DNA from: Paraclostridium sordellii
GTDB lineage: Bacteria > Bacillota > Clostridia > Peptostreptococcales > Peptostreptococcaceae
Assembly: GCF_000953675.1 (NCBI RefSeq)
Contig: NZ_LN679998.1
Coordinates: forward strand, 331,811-395,810
Direction of reading: 5' to 3'
Length of the DNA: 64,000 bases
Below are positions 18,270 to 27,511 of the stretch, one piece after another; the first letter of the stretch is position 1, and each line of letters opens with the position of its first letter. The position numbers and the translations under genes were made by a program. Under the pieces are notes generated by a model, which worked only from the letters and a program-made list of their open reading frames with translations, made no database searches and was not told the DNA's origin.

Positions 18270-19952
18270 TTGGAATCAACAATTTTAATTAGGGAAGAAA
18301 ATGATATGGGGTCAGCATCACTATTAAATTCCATGGAGCTAGAAAAGGAGTTCTTAAAATCAAATGAAAGTAATTTTGATGTGTTATTACAAAAAATTTC
18401 AGCAATACATGAACATTTAAATAACAAAGATTTAAATCCTAAATTTAAAGTTAATACATTTTCATATAACGAAATATTAGATGAAGTAGCTATACCTGAG
18501 AAAGGATCATCTTCAGAAGAAGTATTTGAAAATTTATCAGAGTTATTTGAAGGTAGTATTAGAACTCAATCACCATATTCTTTATTTAATATGGTGCCAT
18601 CGCCATTAATAGATACTGTGGCAGCATCTACAATTACTCAATTATATAATACAAACAGTTTAATGGATTCATTTGGGGGAAAAGTATTATTATTTGAACA
18701 AAAAATTGCTAGGATGTTAGGTAAATTAGCTGGATGGAACGATGCTCATGGAGTAGCTTGTAACGGTGGAAAATTAACACTTTTATATGCTGTAAAGTCT
18801 GCAATATCAAAAATAGATCCAGATTCTAGGAATAAGGGAATAGATAAAAATCTAGTAGTATTAACTAATGAATCTTCACATTATTGTGTTGAACATGTAT
18901 GCTCAATATTAGGATTAGGATCAGACAATTGTATAAGGATAAAATCCGAAGATGGTTGGAAGATGAATATTAAAAATTTATTAGAAACCATAGAAGAACA
19001 ACATAAAAATGGGAAAAAGGTAGCTGCAATTATATGTGCAGGAGGAACTACTATTAACTTTGCCTGTGATGATACAGTAAGTGTATATAAAAATGTAAAA
19101 GAGCTGTTTGAAAATAGTAATCAAGATTATTTCCCATATTTTCATTTAGATAGTGTTATAGGATGGTTATGGATGAATTTTATAGGAGTTAGTGAATCTG
19201 AACTAAATGAAAAAATTCAAAATGAAAAAATTAGGAATAAAATTATGGAAGTAGTTAAACGAATAGAAGGGATTTCTAACTTTGATTCTTTCGGAGTTGA
19301 TATGCATAAAAACGGTTTATGCCCTTATTCAACAAGTATGTTTATATCAAAGACAGATGATAATTTTGACTATCTAAATGATGGTAAGTACTCATATGGA
19401 GAAGATGACTATGAGTTTGGTAACTTTAGAGCATATAGATATACTTTTGAAAATTCAAGACCGGCAACAGGTATAGTAAACTCTTGGATAGCTATGAATA
19501 GATTGGGAAGAACAGGTTTTCAAGATTACTTAATTAAATTAAAATCTATAAGTGAAGAATTAAAAACTAAATTAGAAGAAAGTGAAAAAATATCCATATT
19601 AAATAAGTCTTTAGGATGGGAAATTGTATTTGATATTGATTTTAATAGAATAGAGAAAAAATATAATGGAAGCTATGAAAGTATAGCAAAAGCATTTATG
19701 CAGTATTGTTGGGATGAAGTTAATGCTGGAAAAGTAGTTCCTTTAATAAGTATAGTACCTGAGTATAAAATTTATCCTGGGGATATAAATCATACAGCGT
19801 TTTTAATATTCCCAATGTCTATGTACCTAGATAGTGAGATTATTTCAGACATAGTAATTAAGTTAAATGAAACTATAGATGAGTTTGAGGCAAAAGTGTT
19901 ATCTGGAGATATTTCTATTGGACAAGTTGATTTTGAAAAACCAATAAGATAG
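18270..19952 (+). CDS. Group II pyridoxal-phosphate decarboxylase, substrate unknown
   Basis: About 560 residues with the fold-type I PLP decarboxylase pattern: HGVACNGGKLTLLYAVKSA (cofactor phosphate region), the conserved Asp-containing FHLDSVIGW, and the Schiff-base Lys in FGVDMHKNGLCPYSTS. It is clearly not one of the GadB copies found later: longer, and with HKNG rather than HKYG. It is reminiscent of the PanP/diaminobutyrate decarboxylase-like group, so aspartate, an aromatic or a diamino acid are possible substrates. I take the TTG at 18270, 7-8 nt after AGGGGGA, as start; an ATG at 18306 is the alternative. An aminotransferase gene follows after 19 nt, so the two probably act together. 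Confidence 0.7.
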   Translation: MESTILIREENDMGSASLLNSMELEKEFLKSNESNFDVLLQKISAIHEHLNNKDLNPKFKVNTFSYNEILDEVAIPEKGSSSEEVFENLSELFEGSIRTQSPYSLFNMVPSPLIDTVAASTITQLYNTNSLMDSFGGKVLLFEQKIARMLGKLAGWNDAHGVACNGGKLTLLYAVKSAISKIDPDSRNKGIDKNLVVLTNESSHYCVEHVCSILGLGSDNCIRIKSEDGWKMNIKNLLETIEEQHKNGKKVAAIICAGGTTINFACDDTVSVYKNVKELFENSNQDYFPYFHLDSVIGWLWMNFIGVSESELNEKIQNEKIRNKIMEVVKRIEGISNFDSFGVDMHKNGLCPYSTSMFISKTDDNFDYLNDGKYSYGEDDYEFGNFRAYRYTFENSRPATGIVNSWIAMNRLGRTGFQDYLIKLKSISEELKTKLEESEKISILNKSLGWEIVFDIDFNRIEKKYNGSYESIAKAFMQYCWDEVNAGKVVPLISIVPEYKIYPGDINHTAFLIFPMSMYLDSEIISDIVIKLNETIDEFEAKVLSGDISIGQVDFEKPIR

Positions 19953-19971
19953 TACAGGGAGATGAGGGGAT

Positions 19972-21156
19972 ATGAGTAAAAAGTATATAAACACAATACC
20001 AGAAGATGCTTTTTGTTTTATAGATAAAGAATTATCAAAAAAAGATAAGGTAATAAATCTATCTATAGGAAATCCAATAGATCCACCAAATGGATCTATA
20101 ATAAATAATTTAAATAAGTATATTCAAGATGAAAATGTACATGGATATGGATTTTCAGATAAAGATACTGAAAAAGATGTTAAAAAAGCAATATCTAGAT
20201 ACTATAAGAGAAGATTTAATGTGGAATTACAAGAAGAAAATCAAGTTGCACTTTTAAATGGAACTAAGGAAGGAATTTATTATCTACTATCAGCTATGTT
20301 AGATGAAGGAGATAAGGTTTTAATTCCATCACCATCATATAGTGTGTATATGAACATTGTACATTTAATAGGAGGACAAACTATATATTTTCCATGCGAT
20401 AGAGTAAATTTTATTCCAGACCTAGATTCAATAAAAGAACAAGAGTTAATTGATGCAAAGGTAATGGTACTATGCTCTCCAGGAAATCCTACAACTAAAA
20501 TATTGCCTAAAAGTTTCTTAGAAAAAGCTATAAAACTAGCTAAAAAGTATGATTTTAAAATAATCCATGATGTAGCATATGGAGAACTTTGTTACGAAGA
20601 CAATGATGTAACTAGTATACTATCCCTACCTAATAGTAGCGATGTTTGTATAGAGTTATATAGTTTAAGTAAATCTTGTAATGTAGCTGGATGGCGTATA
20701 GGGTTTGCATTAGGATGCAAAGAAGTGATAGAAAATGCAAAAACTTTAAAATATAATGTAGACTTTGGAACATTTATACCTTTTCAAAAAGCTACAATAG
20801 ATATGCTTGATAATATGGAGACATATTCTAAGTATCAAGCCGAAACTTATAAAAAAAGAATAGATTACTTTGTAAGCGAACTAAATAGAATTGGGTGGAG
20901 TGCTAAAGCACCAGAAGGCTCATTTTTCCTTTGGGTAAAGATACCAGATGAATATAAACATATGAAAGATACAGAGTTTATAAGTTATGTATTAGAAAAA
21001 ACAGATGTGCTTATGTTACCTGGAAGTGGATTTGGTTATGGAGGAAAGGGTTATGTAAGAATAGCCTTAGTGGAAAAATTAGACGTTTTAAAAGAAGCCA
21101 TAAGAGGACTAGAAAAATTGCAACTTAAACAACAAAAGGGTATATGCGCTTCATAA
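19972..21156 (+). CDS. Class I/II pyridoxal-phosphate aminotransferase
   Basis: A 394-residue fold-type I aminotransferase. LSIGNPIDPPNGSI (N-terminal substrate region), CSPGNPTTK (the conserved Asn-Pro motif), HDVAYGELCYE, and the Schiff-base Lys in YSLSKSCNVAGWRIGFALG are all present, so it should be active. The closest named relatives by motif are AspC/LL-diaminopimelate-type enzymes, but substrate cannot be assigned. It directly follows the PLP decarboxylase with GGGAGATGAGGGG upstream of the ATG, so the pair may decarboxylate and transaminate the same or related amino acids. Confidence 0.8.
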   Translation: MSKKYINTIPEDAFCFIDKELSKKDKVINLSIGNPIDPPNGSIINNLNKYIQDENVHGYGFSDKDTEKDVKKAISRYYKRRFNVELQEENQVALLNGTKEGIYYLLSAMLDEGDKVLIPSPSYSVYMNIVHLIGGQTIYFPCDRVNFIPDLDSIKEQELIDAKVMVLCSPGNPTTKILPKSFLEKAIKLAKKYDFKIIHDVAYGELCYEDNDVTSILSLPNSSDVCIELYSLSKSCNVAGWRIGFALGCKEVIENAKTLKYNVDFGTFIPFQKATIDMLDNMETYSKYQAETYKKRIDYFVSELNRIGWSAKAPEGSFFLWVKIPDEYKHMKDTEFISYVLEKTDVLMLPGSGFGYGGKGYVRIALVEKLDVLKEAIRGLEKLQLKQQKGICAS

Positions 21157-21216
21157 ATTTATGATTGATAAGTAACTTTATTTAATTTCAATTAATAAGA
21201 TATATAAGAATATATC

Positions 21217-21258
21217 TAAAATAGCTGATTCTTTAATTTCAAGAATCAGCTATTTTAG
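21217..21258. terminator. Intrinsic terminator after the aminotransferase gene
   Basis: A 17-bp stem (TAAAATAGCTGATTCTT and its complement) with a TAATTTC loop; the tail has only TTTT. Confidence 0.75.
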
Positions 21259-21293
21259 ATTAAAATTTAGGCTAAAATAAAAAGGAGATTTAC

Positions 21294-22691
21294 ATGGATA
21301 AGACACAAGAATTATTAGCAAATGAGCCAATTAGCAAATTACTTGTTAGGTACTCTATCCCAGCTATAATTGGGATGCTTGTCAATGCATTATATAATGT
21401 TGTAGATAGAATGTTTATCGGAAATATACCTAATGTTGGGAAATTGGCTACGGCTGGAATAGGAGTTACAATGCCTATAACTACAATACTAATAGCTTTT
21501 GGTATGTTGGTTGGAATAGGTGCAATTACTAATATATCTATAAAATTAGGAGAAGGTAAAATAGAGGAAGCTGATAGAGTACTTGGAAATTCAATAACCT
21601 TATCTATAATTATAGGAATAGTTTTAACATTTATAGGGATTATATTTGGAGAGAAGATATTAATATTGTTTGGAGCTAGTGAACAATCCTTACCATATGC
21701 ACAACCATTTGTTAATATAATTCTTTTAGGAGCTGTATTTAATATATCTGCATTTACTTTAAATAGTACAATAAGAGGAGATGGAAATCCTAAATTAGCA
21801 GCAATAATAATGTCTGTTGGGTGTATACTCAATATATTTTTAGATTATATATTCATATTTAAATTTAACATGGGGATAGAAGGAGCTGCTATTGCTACTG
21901 TTATAGCTCAGGTTATTACTGCTATTTGGGGAATTATGTATTATATAAAAGGTAAATCAAACTTAAAATTAAAAAGAGAATATTTAAAATTAGATTTAAA
22001 GACTGTAGAAATGATATGTGTGATAGGTATGGCAGCATTTTCTATGCAAATCGCTGCAAGTATAGTTCAAATAGTTTGTAACAATGCACTAAAGTTATAT
22101 GGAGGAGATTTAGCTATAGGGGCTATGTCTACTATAACTTCAATCATGCTTGTATTTTTTATGCCCGTCTTTGGAATTAGCCAAGGATCTCAACCAATTA
22201 TAGGTTTTAACTATGGGAAAAAGCAATATGATAGAGTAAAAAAGACCTTCAATATATCATTAGTATATGGAATAGTTATATTAACGGTAGGCTGGGTAGT
22301 AATAAATATATGGCCAAGTATATTAGTTAAAGCATTTAATAGTGATAAAGATTTAGTTTCAGTAACTATAAATGGACTGAAAAAGTATTCATTAATGATG
22401 CCATTGGTACCTATATCTATACTAGGGTCAAATTATATACAATCTGTAGGTAAAGCTAAAAAAGCAATAATTTTAGGTCTACTTAGACAAGTGATAATAC
22501 TAATTCCTGTGACTATAATATTATCTAAATTAATTGGATTAGATGGAGTTTGGTATGCTCAACCAGTATCGGATTTTATTGCTATAGTTATAACATGGAT
22601 AATTGTTGTCAAAGAAATGAGATCATATAAAGTTTACAATAAAGATTTACAATCAAAGTTTGAAGTTGAAGCATATAAGTTGCATAAATAG
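21294..22691 (+). CDS. MATE-family multidrug/metabolite exporter
   Basis: A 465-residue membrane protein with twelve hydrophobic helices in two homologous halves. The DinF/NorM pattern is seen in SIPAIIGMLVNALYNVVDRMFIG (about 18-40) and FGISQGSQPIIGFNYG (about 295-310). MATE proteins export cationic compounds with sodium or proton coupling. It stands behind a terminator, so a link to the preceding decarboxylase pair is only positional. AAAGGAG precedes ATG. Confidence 0.87.
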   Translation: MDKTQELLANEPISKLLVRYSIPAIIGMLVNALYNVVDRMFIGNIPNVGKLATAGIGVTMPITTILIAFGMLVGIGAITNISIKLGEGKIEEADRVLGNSITLSIIIGIVLTFIGIIFGEKILILFGASEQSLPYAQPFVNIILLGAVFNISAFTLNSTIRGDGNPKLAAIIMSVGCILNIFLDYIFIFKFNMGIEGAAIATVIAQVITAIWGIMYYIKGKSNLKLKREYLKLDLKTVEMICVIGMAAFSMQIAASIVQIVCNNALKLYGGDLAIGAMSTITSIMLVFFMPVFGISQGSQPIIGFNYGKKQYDRVKKTFNISLVYGIVILTVGWVVINIWPSILVKAFNSDKDLVSVTINGLKKYSLMMPLVPISILGSNYIQSVGKAKKAIILGLLRQVIILIPVTIILSKLIGLDGVWYAQPVSDFIAIVITWIIVVKEMRSYKVYNKDLQSKFEVEAYKLHK

Positions 22692-22703
22692 ATCTTTATA
22701 AAA

Positions 22704-22745
22704 TAAAAGTAGGTACAGTATTTTACTGTACCTACTTTTATTTAG
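22704..22745 (+). terminator. Intrinsic terminator after MATE gene
   Basis: 16-bp stem TAAAAGTAGGTACAGT and complement, short loop, tail TTTTATTT. Confidence 0.85.
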
Positions 22746-22812
22746 CAAACAATTATATTACTAAATATATTTGTAGATATAAATAAAAAAATGAAAATGA
22801 TAGTTATTTTCA

Positions 22813-22841
22813 TTTACAAAATAATTTTTCCATGATATAAT
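22813..22841 (+). promoter_or_regulatory. Strong promoter of the candidate RNA
   Basis: TTTACA at 22813-22818, exactly 17 bp, TATAAT at 22836-22841. Transcription would start near 22848. Confidence 0.65.
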
Positions 22842-22847
22842 AAATTT

Positions 22848-23046
22848 AGAAAGAGAAATCACTGAGTTTCTCTCGACATTTAGAGTGTACCTGAATCCTA
22901 AAACTTTTCAGCACGCAAACTTAAAGTATTAAGGATTTAAATTGCCAAATAATTACACTAATCTAAATAATTTACACTTAACTTAATCCTAAAATATTGA
23001 AAAACTTATTCGAAAAAGTCACGATTTTACTCGTGGCTTTTTTTAT
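22848..23046 (+). ncRNA. Candidate structured non-coding RNA upstream of rpsD
   Basis: About 195 nt bounded by a near-consensus promoter and a terminator, with no open frame. Structure seen: a 5' hairpin AGAGAAA 22852-22858 with UUUCUCU 22867-22873; a long-range stem GAGUGUA 22883-22889 with UACACUU 22973-22979; AAUCCUAAAA occurs twice (22894-22903 and 22985-22994) and AGGAUU 22932-22937 could pair with either, a switch-like arrangement. rpsD has its own promoter afterwards, so this may be a free small RNA (size fits 6S RNA, but I cannot confirm the conserved bubble) or an attenuated leader of rpsD. Confidence 0.5.
23013..23046 (+). terminator. Intrinsic terminator of the candidate RNA
   Basis: AAAAA-GUCACGA stem pairing with UCGUGGC-UUUUUUU, loop UUUUAC. 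Confidence 0.88.
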
Positions 23047-23061
23047 TGATAATGAAAGTCA

Positions 23062-23090
23062 TTTACTTTTACAAAAAAATATGATATATT
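23062..23090 (+). promoter_or_regulatory. Promoter of rpsD
   Basis: TTTACT at 23062-23067, 17 bp, TATATT at 23085-23090, between the RNA terminator and the gene. Confidence 0.55.
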
Positions 23091-23146
23091 ATATTCAGGC
23101 TTAAAGTTATCGCGGCAAATTTCTGATTTTATAGGAGATGATAATT

Positions 23147-23746
23147 ATGGCAAAAATGATGGGACCTAGATTTAAACAATGTAGAAGACTAGGATTAAAT
23201 GTATGTGGACATCCAAAAGCGATGGACAGAGCAACTAGAGGTACGTCTAGAGCAGACAAAAAACTTTCACCTTATGGTATGCAATTATTAGAAAAACAAA
23301 GATTAAAAGCTTACTATGGAGTATTAGAAAAACAATTTTCTAACTATGTGAAAAAAGCTATGAAGTCTGGTGAAGCAACAGGTACAGCTTTGGTTCAGCT
23401 ACTAGAGTGTAGACTTGATAATTTAGTTTATAGATTAGGTTTAGCAAGTTCTATAAGACAAGCTCGTCAAATGGTTGTTCATGGACATATATTAGTAGAT
23501 GGGAAAAAAGTAGATAGACCTTCTTATGGAGTTTCAGTAGGAGAAGTTATATCGTTAAGAGAAAAATCTCAGAAAAATACTATGTTTAAAGATAGTTTTC
23601 AACAAAATGCTAATAGCCAATATTCTTACTTAAGTAAGAATTTAGAAAACTTCTCAGGAACTCTTACAAAAGTACCTGAAAGAATGGAAGTTCCAATAGA
23701 AATAAATGATATTCTAGTTGTAGAATATTACTCTAAGCTTAAATAA
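23147..23746 (+). CDS. rpsD: Ribosomal protein S4, stand-alone copy
   Basis: A 199-residue 30S subunit protein that binds 16S rRNA early in assembly. The S4 RNA-binding domain is clear ([33 protein letters not shown], residues about 88-121, split here by position). The N-terminus [18 protein letters not shown] lacks the CxxC-type zinc cluster of the C+ form: only two separated Cys remain. It is not in the usual rpsM-rpsK-rpsD-rpoA operon, so it may be a second, zinc-independent copy. ATG at 23147 sits 9 nt after AGGAG; the extra MII codons at 23138 would overlap the ribosome site. Confidence 0.9.
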   Translation: MAKMMGPRFKQCRRLGLNVCGHPKAMDRATRGTSRADKKLSPYGMQLLEKQRLKAYYGVLEKQFSNYVKKAMKSGEATGTALVQLLECRLDNLVYRLGLASSIRQARQMVVHGHILVDGKKVDRPSYGVSVGEVISLREKSQKNTMFKDSFQQNANSQYSYLSKNLENFSGTLTKVPERMEVPIEINDILVVEYYSKLK

Positions 23747-23775
23747 AAAATAAGGTTTTTAGGCTAAAATAATTC

Positions 23776-23813
23776 AAAAGTGTAGGCAAATTAATGCCTA
23801 CACTTTTTTATTT
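23776..23813 (+). terminator. Intrinsic terminator after rpsD
   Basis: AAAAGTGTAGGCA pairs with TGCCTACACTTTT, followed by TTTATTTTT. Confidence 0.9.
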
Positions 23814-23814
23814 T

Positions 23815-24361
23815 TAAAATTAAACAAAAAATCTGATATAATATCCAATTGAAATATTATTAAAATGGGTGAATTTTCCTTTTTACGACAAAATAAGACG
23901 TTAGGTGTCCTAAATTAAGATTATTATTAAATATCATAATAGTGATTTTATGCACTTAAACGTTTAATCTAGATATTTAGGGGTTATATAAATTGTTTGT
24001 GGATGATAATTTGAGAATGTTGGAGAATCGGACAAAAGATGTGCAAAGATTAAGGTGTTATATATGGTTAAGTTTAGAAATCGATTAGATTAAATAAATT
24101 AATTTTGGATAACAATGTGGGACAACAGATATAAAAATAAATCTTAATTAACCTTAAAGAAATACTTCAACAATACCATTTAATTTAAGAAAAAGGTAAT
24201 TTGGAAAATTATATTAATTTGGTAATTATAAGTCATTTAGATTTTAGAAGAATATCATAGGCTTAAATACAGGTATTAACTTTAATTTTAAGTTATATAA
24301 ATGGTAACTAATAAAAAATAATTGATAAAGTAACACTTAAAAATAAGAAGGAGAACATTGT
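23815..24361. other. Long intergenic region before the WYL regulator
   Basis: About 550 bases without a supported gene. It contains a small TTAGG-tgt-CCTAA hairpin at 23901-23913 and short open frames of 17-31 codons lacking ribosome sites. I found no recognisable RNA class. AAGGAG at its end belongs to the next gene. Confidence 0.45.
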
Positions 24362-25012
24362 ATGAGGTTAATAGAATTATTTTTTTTGCTATTAAAAAGT
24401 GATCGACTATCAACACGAGAAATTGCACAACACTTTAATGTATCTGTAAAAACTATTCAAAGGGATTTAGACAAACTTACAGTATTAGGAATTCCAGTAA
24501 TTATTCATCGAGGCATAAATGGTGGAGTTGAAATAGAAAAAACATATAGTTTAAAAAAAGGTGTACTTAACAATAATGAATTCAATTTTGCTATGTTAGC
24601 TTTATATATAGGAAATCATCTAGTTAAAAATGATATATTTGAAAACTTAATAAAAAAGATTTTGTTAGTAAGTGGGGAAAAAGCTAAATCTGAAATTAAA
24701 GATTTTGAAAAATACATAGTATTAGATATTACTGATAAAAAACTAGACTTAGAAAGTAATCTTCATAGCGAAATTATATATTGTATAAAGTATAAAAAGG
24801 TTATAGAAGTGTATATTGACTCAAATGTTTATATGGTAAATCCAATTAAGTATGTATTAAAAGATAATGGATTACATTTATATGCCAAACTAGATGATAG
24901 ATTTATACTTATACCAATAAATAAGATAAAAACTATAAATGTAAAAGATCAGGTATTTAATGAAGAGTTTACAGATTATATTAATAATAAAGCAAATATA
25001 GAAATACTATGA
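24362..25012 (+). CDS. HTH regulator with shortened WYL-like domain
   Basis: A 216-residue DeoR/HTH_11-type regulator: STREIAQHFNVSVKTIQRDLDKL (residues 17-39) is a clear winged helix-turn-helix, followed by GIPVIIHRGINGGVEIE, typical of YafY/WYL proteins. The C-terminal part (about 130-205) resembles a WYL ligand domain but the protein is about 90 residues shorter than the usual 300+. It directly precedes a diguanylate cyclase gene (19 nt), so it may regulate or respond to c-di-GMP signalling; that is inference. Confidence 0.7.
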   Translation: MRLIELFFLLLKSDRLSTREIAQHFNVSVKTIQRDLDKLTVLGIPVIIHRGINGGVEIEKTYSLKKGVLNNNEFNFAMLALYIGNHLVKNDIFENLIKKILLVSGEKAKSEIKDFEKYIVLDITDKKLDLESNLHSEIIYCIKYKKVIEVYIDSNVYMVNPIKYVLKDNGLHLYAKLDDRFILIPINKIKTINVKDQVFNEEFTDYINNKANIEIL

Positions 25013-25031
25013 AATTATTGGGGAGAAAATT

Positions 25032-26177
25032 ATGGATAAGTGGATTTATGATTTGGACAAAGTGAATGTTCCTATATGGGTAAAATATAAAGATGAAATA
25101 CTTTTTTTTAATAGTAGTTTTAAGATAACTTTTGACTTAGATTCTGATTTTATAAAAAATATAGGTAGTAATATAGAATTAAATTGGGTATTAAGGTTAA
25201 TAGAAAGTACAAGTGTAGGATATTATGGACCTATAAGTTTATTTGGAATAAATTACAATAAGTTATTAATTCCAATTACTGATGATTTTGTTATTGGAAT
25301 TTTAATTCCTACAATAGATATTGAGAAATGTAAAAACGCATCATGTATGTTCAATTTACTTATTGATAGCATTCCAGAAATTATCTTTTGTAAAGATAAA
25401 AACCTTAAATATACAATAATCAATGAAGAATGTAAAAAATTTTACTTTGAAAGAGGAATATATGAAGTTATAGGAAAAAATGATCTAGAATTTAATTTAG
25501 ATAAAGGTTTTATAAACGCTTGTAATAAAACTGACAAATTAGTTATTAATGAAAGAAAATCTTTTTATATAGAAGAAAAGGTACCTATACCTAAAAGTGA
25601 TAATTTTGCAATTTACCAAACTATAAAAACTCCGATAATAGACAAACAAGGGAATATACATGGTCTTATAGGATCAGTAAGAGATATAACAAAAAGTAAA
25701 CTTATTGAAGAAAGATTAAGAGATTTAAGTTATAAAGATATACTTACAGGATTATACAATAGAACTTATTTCGAAGAGAAGATATCTGAAATAAAAAAGA
25801 ATGATAACTTTAGTATAGGAGTTGTAATAGGTGATATAGATGGACTTAAAAAAGTAAATGACACTTTTGGGCATATAGAAGGAGACAATTTTATAAAGTC
25901 AATTGCAAATATATTAAAAGAAACTTGTGGAGATAAAGGAATTGTATTTAGATGGGGAGGAGATGAATTTATATCATTACTTATTGATGGAGATGAAGAT
26001 GATTGTAAAAAATATGTAGATGAAGTTAACTTAGTTTGTAAAAATAGATATTATAAAAATTTAAAAGTAAGCATATCTCAAGGATATTCTATATTTAATG
26101 AAAAAAGTAATATAGATAAGGTATTAAGGGAAGCAGATTTTATGTTATATAAAGACAAGAAGGAGCCGGCTAAATAA
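25032..26177 (+). CDS. PAS-GGDEF diguanylate cyclase
   Basis: A 381-residue soluble signalling protein. Residues about 1-100 are an unassigned sensor region, about 108-220 a PAS domain (LLIDSIPEIIFCKDKN start), and about 225-380 a GGDEF domain. The active loop RWGGDEF is intact, as is DILTGLYNR; it should therefore make c-di-GMP from two GTP. An RxxD inhibitory site five residues before GGDEF is not seen, so product inhibition may be absent. No transmembrane segments. Cotranscribed with the preceding regulator. Confidence 0.88.
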   Translation: MDKWIYDLDKVNVPIWVKYKDEILFFNSSFKITFDLDSDFIKNIGSNIELNWVLRLIESTSVGYYGPISLFGINYNKLLIPITDDFVIGILIPTIDIEKCKNASCMFNLLIDSIPEIIFCKDKNLKYTIINEECKKFYFERGIYEVIGKNDLEFNLDKGFINACNKTDKLVINERKSFYIEEKVPIPKSDNFAIYQTIKTPIIDKQGNIHGLIGSVRDITKSKLIEERLRDLSYKDILTGLYNRTYFEEKISEIKKNDNFSIGVVIGDIDGLKKVNDTFGHIEGDNFIKSIANILKETCGDKGIVFRWGGDEFISLLIDGDEDDCKKYVDEVNLVCKNRYYKNLKVSISQGYSIFNEKSNIDKVLREADFMLYKDKKEPAK

Positions 26178-26204
26178 AAATTTAGGCGGTTTTGTTTTAT
26201 TAGA
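26166..26204 (+). terminator. Probable terminator after diguanylate cyclase gene
   Basis: Imperfect stem overlapping the stop codon (CCG-GCUAAAU with AUUUAG-G-CGG, one G-G mismatch) and a TTTTGTTTT tail. Confidence 0.5.
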
Positions 26205-26238
26205 TTTTTTAGAATATGAAGTCATAGGGGAGATACTG

Positions 26239-26379
26239 ATGGAAAATTTAGATGAAGTTATAAAAGAATTGCAGTATATATTAGGCGAACTATATTATAA
26301 GCATGGAATAGAAAAAGAAGTAGTATTACTTAGTCAATTATTGGATAAATTAATTTACTTAAAAATGAAAAAAATATAA
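26239..26379 (+). CDS. Spo0E-like aspartyl-phosphatase peptide
   Basis: A 46-residue gene (start MENLDEVIKEL, end IYLKMKKI). The family signature SQxLD is present as LLSQLLDKLI (residues 30-39), preceded by the helix LQYILGELYYKHG, which matches the two-helix hairpin of Spo0E proteins. Such peptides dephosphorylate Spo0A~P and delay sporulation. AGGGGAGA lies about 7 nt before the ATG. It follows the diguanylate cyclase by 61 nt but a probable terminator separates them. Small size limits certainty; the motif and ribosome site are good. Confidence 0.72.
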   Translation: MENLDEVIKELQYILGELYYKHGIEKEVVLLSQLLDKLIYLKMKKI

Positions 26380-26505
26380 TTAAGATATAATAACTACAAA
26401 AAAATACAATATTCTACAAAAATAAAATGAAAAAGTGATTTTTATAAAATATAAATGTTATAATTTATTATAAAGAAAAAGCAATTATCATCAGGAGGTA
26501 GAAAT

Positions 26506-27459
26506 ATGGCATTAAAATCAAGAAAAATTGCAATCATAGGAACAGGATTAGTTGGTTCGAGTTGTGGATTTGCGTTAGTTAACCAATGTGTTTGTGATGA
26601 ATTACTAATGATTGATATAAATGAAGAAAAAGCTAAAGGAGAAGCTTGGGATTTAGTACATGGTGTGGAATATATGTCTCAAAGAACAAAAGTAAGACAA
26701 GCTAAATTTGAAGATTGTAAAGATGTAGATATTATAATCTTTACAGCTGGAGCAGCTCCAAAGCCAGGACAAACTAGATTAGATACACTAGGTGTGAGTG
26801 CAGCTATATGTGATTCAGTAGTAAAGGAAGTTATGAAATCTGGATTTAATGGAATATTCGTAATAGCTTCAAATCCAGTAGATATAATAGCATATCATAT
26901 ATGGAAATTATCAGGACTACCTAAAAATAAAGTAATAGGAACAGGTACAACTATTGATTCTGCAAGATTAAAGAATTTCTTATCACAACATTTAGATGGA
27001 ATTGATCCAAGATCTATACATGCATACTCTATGGGTGAACATGGAGATTCACAAATGGTACCTTGGTCAAATGTAAATGTAGCAGGTAAATCTCTATTAA
27101 AAATATTAGATGAAAATGAAAAGCTTAAGTCAGAGATGGATTTAGATGAATTAGTAGAAAAAACTGCAAAAGCAGGTTGGGAAGTTTACAATAGAAAAGG
27201 TACTACTTATTATGGTATTGCAGCTGCTGTCGTAGGTATAATAAAATCTATATTTAGTGACGAGAAGAAAATACTTCCAGTTTCATCTTTGCTTGAAGGA
27301 GAATATGGAGAGACTAATATATATACAGGAGTTCCAACTATAATAGGTAAAGATGGAGCAGAAAAAGTTTTTGAAATTGATATGACAGATGAAGAAGAAG
27401 CTAAATTTAAAAAATCAAATGATGTTTTAAGAGAATTTGCAAAAACTATAGGATATTAA
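26506..27459 (+). CDS. ldh: L-lactate dehydrogenase
   Basis: A 317-residue NAD-dependent LDH reducing pyruvate to L-lactate. The Rossmann loop is [13 protein letters not shown] (residues 12-24), the catalytic loop is near GQTRLD (Arg), ASNPVD is the conserved substrate/cofactor segment, and the catalytic His is in MGEHGDSQ (about residue 180). The loop residue after the Gly (PGQTR) favours LDH over malate dehydrogenase. CAGGAGG precedes ATG. Monocistronic with own terminator. Confidence 0.94.
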   Translation: MALKSRKIAIIGTGLVGSSCGFALVNQCVCDELLMIDINEEKAKGEAWDLVHGVEYMSQRTKVRQAKFEDCKDVDIIIFTAGAAPKPGQTRLDTLGVSAAICDSVVKEVMKSGFNGIFVIASNPVDIIAYHIWKLSGLPKNKVIGTGTTIDSARLKNFLSQHLDGIDPRSIHAYSMGEHGDSQMVPWSNVNVAGKSLLKILDENEKLKSEMDLDELVEKTAKAGWEVYNRKGTTYYGIAAAVVGIIKSIFSDEKKILPVSSLLEGEYGETNIYTGVPTIIGKDGAEKVFEIDMTDEEEAKFKKSNDVLREFAKTIGY

Positions 27460-27466
27460 TATTTAA

Positions 27467-27511
27467 AATAAAAAAACACATTGAAAGATTTTCTTTCAAT
27501 GTGTTTTTTTA
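27467..27511. terminator. Bidirectional terminator between ldh and HAD gene
   Basis: A-rich stem ACACATTGAAAGA pairing with TCTTTCAATGTGT, flanked by A- and T-runs; serves both converging genes. Confidence 0.88.

Noticed and set aside
21290..21832. 180-codon minus-strand open frame inside the MATE gene
   Set aside because: A shadow of the MATE coding strand; no ribosome site and low-complexity hydrophobic translation.
23992..24087. 31-codon frame between rpsD and the WYL regulator
   Set aside because: No ribosome site and no family pattern.
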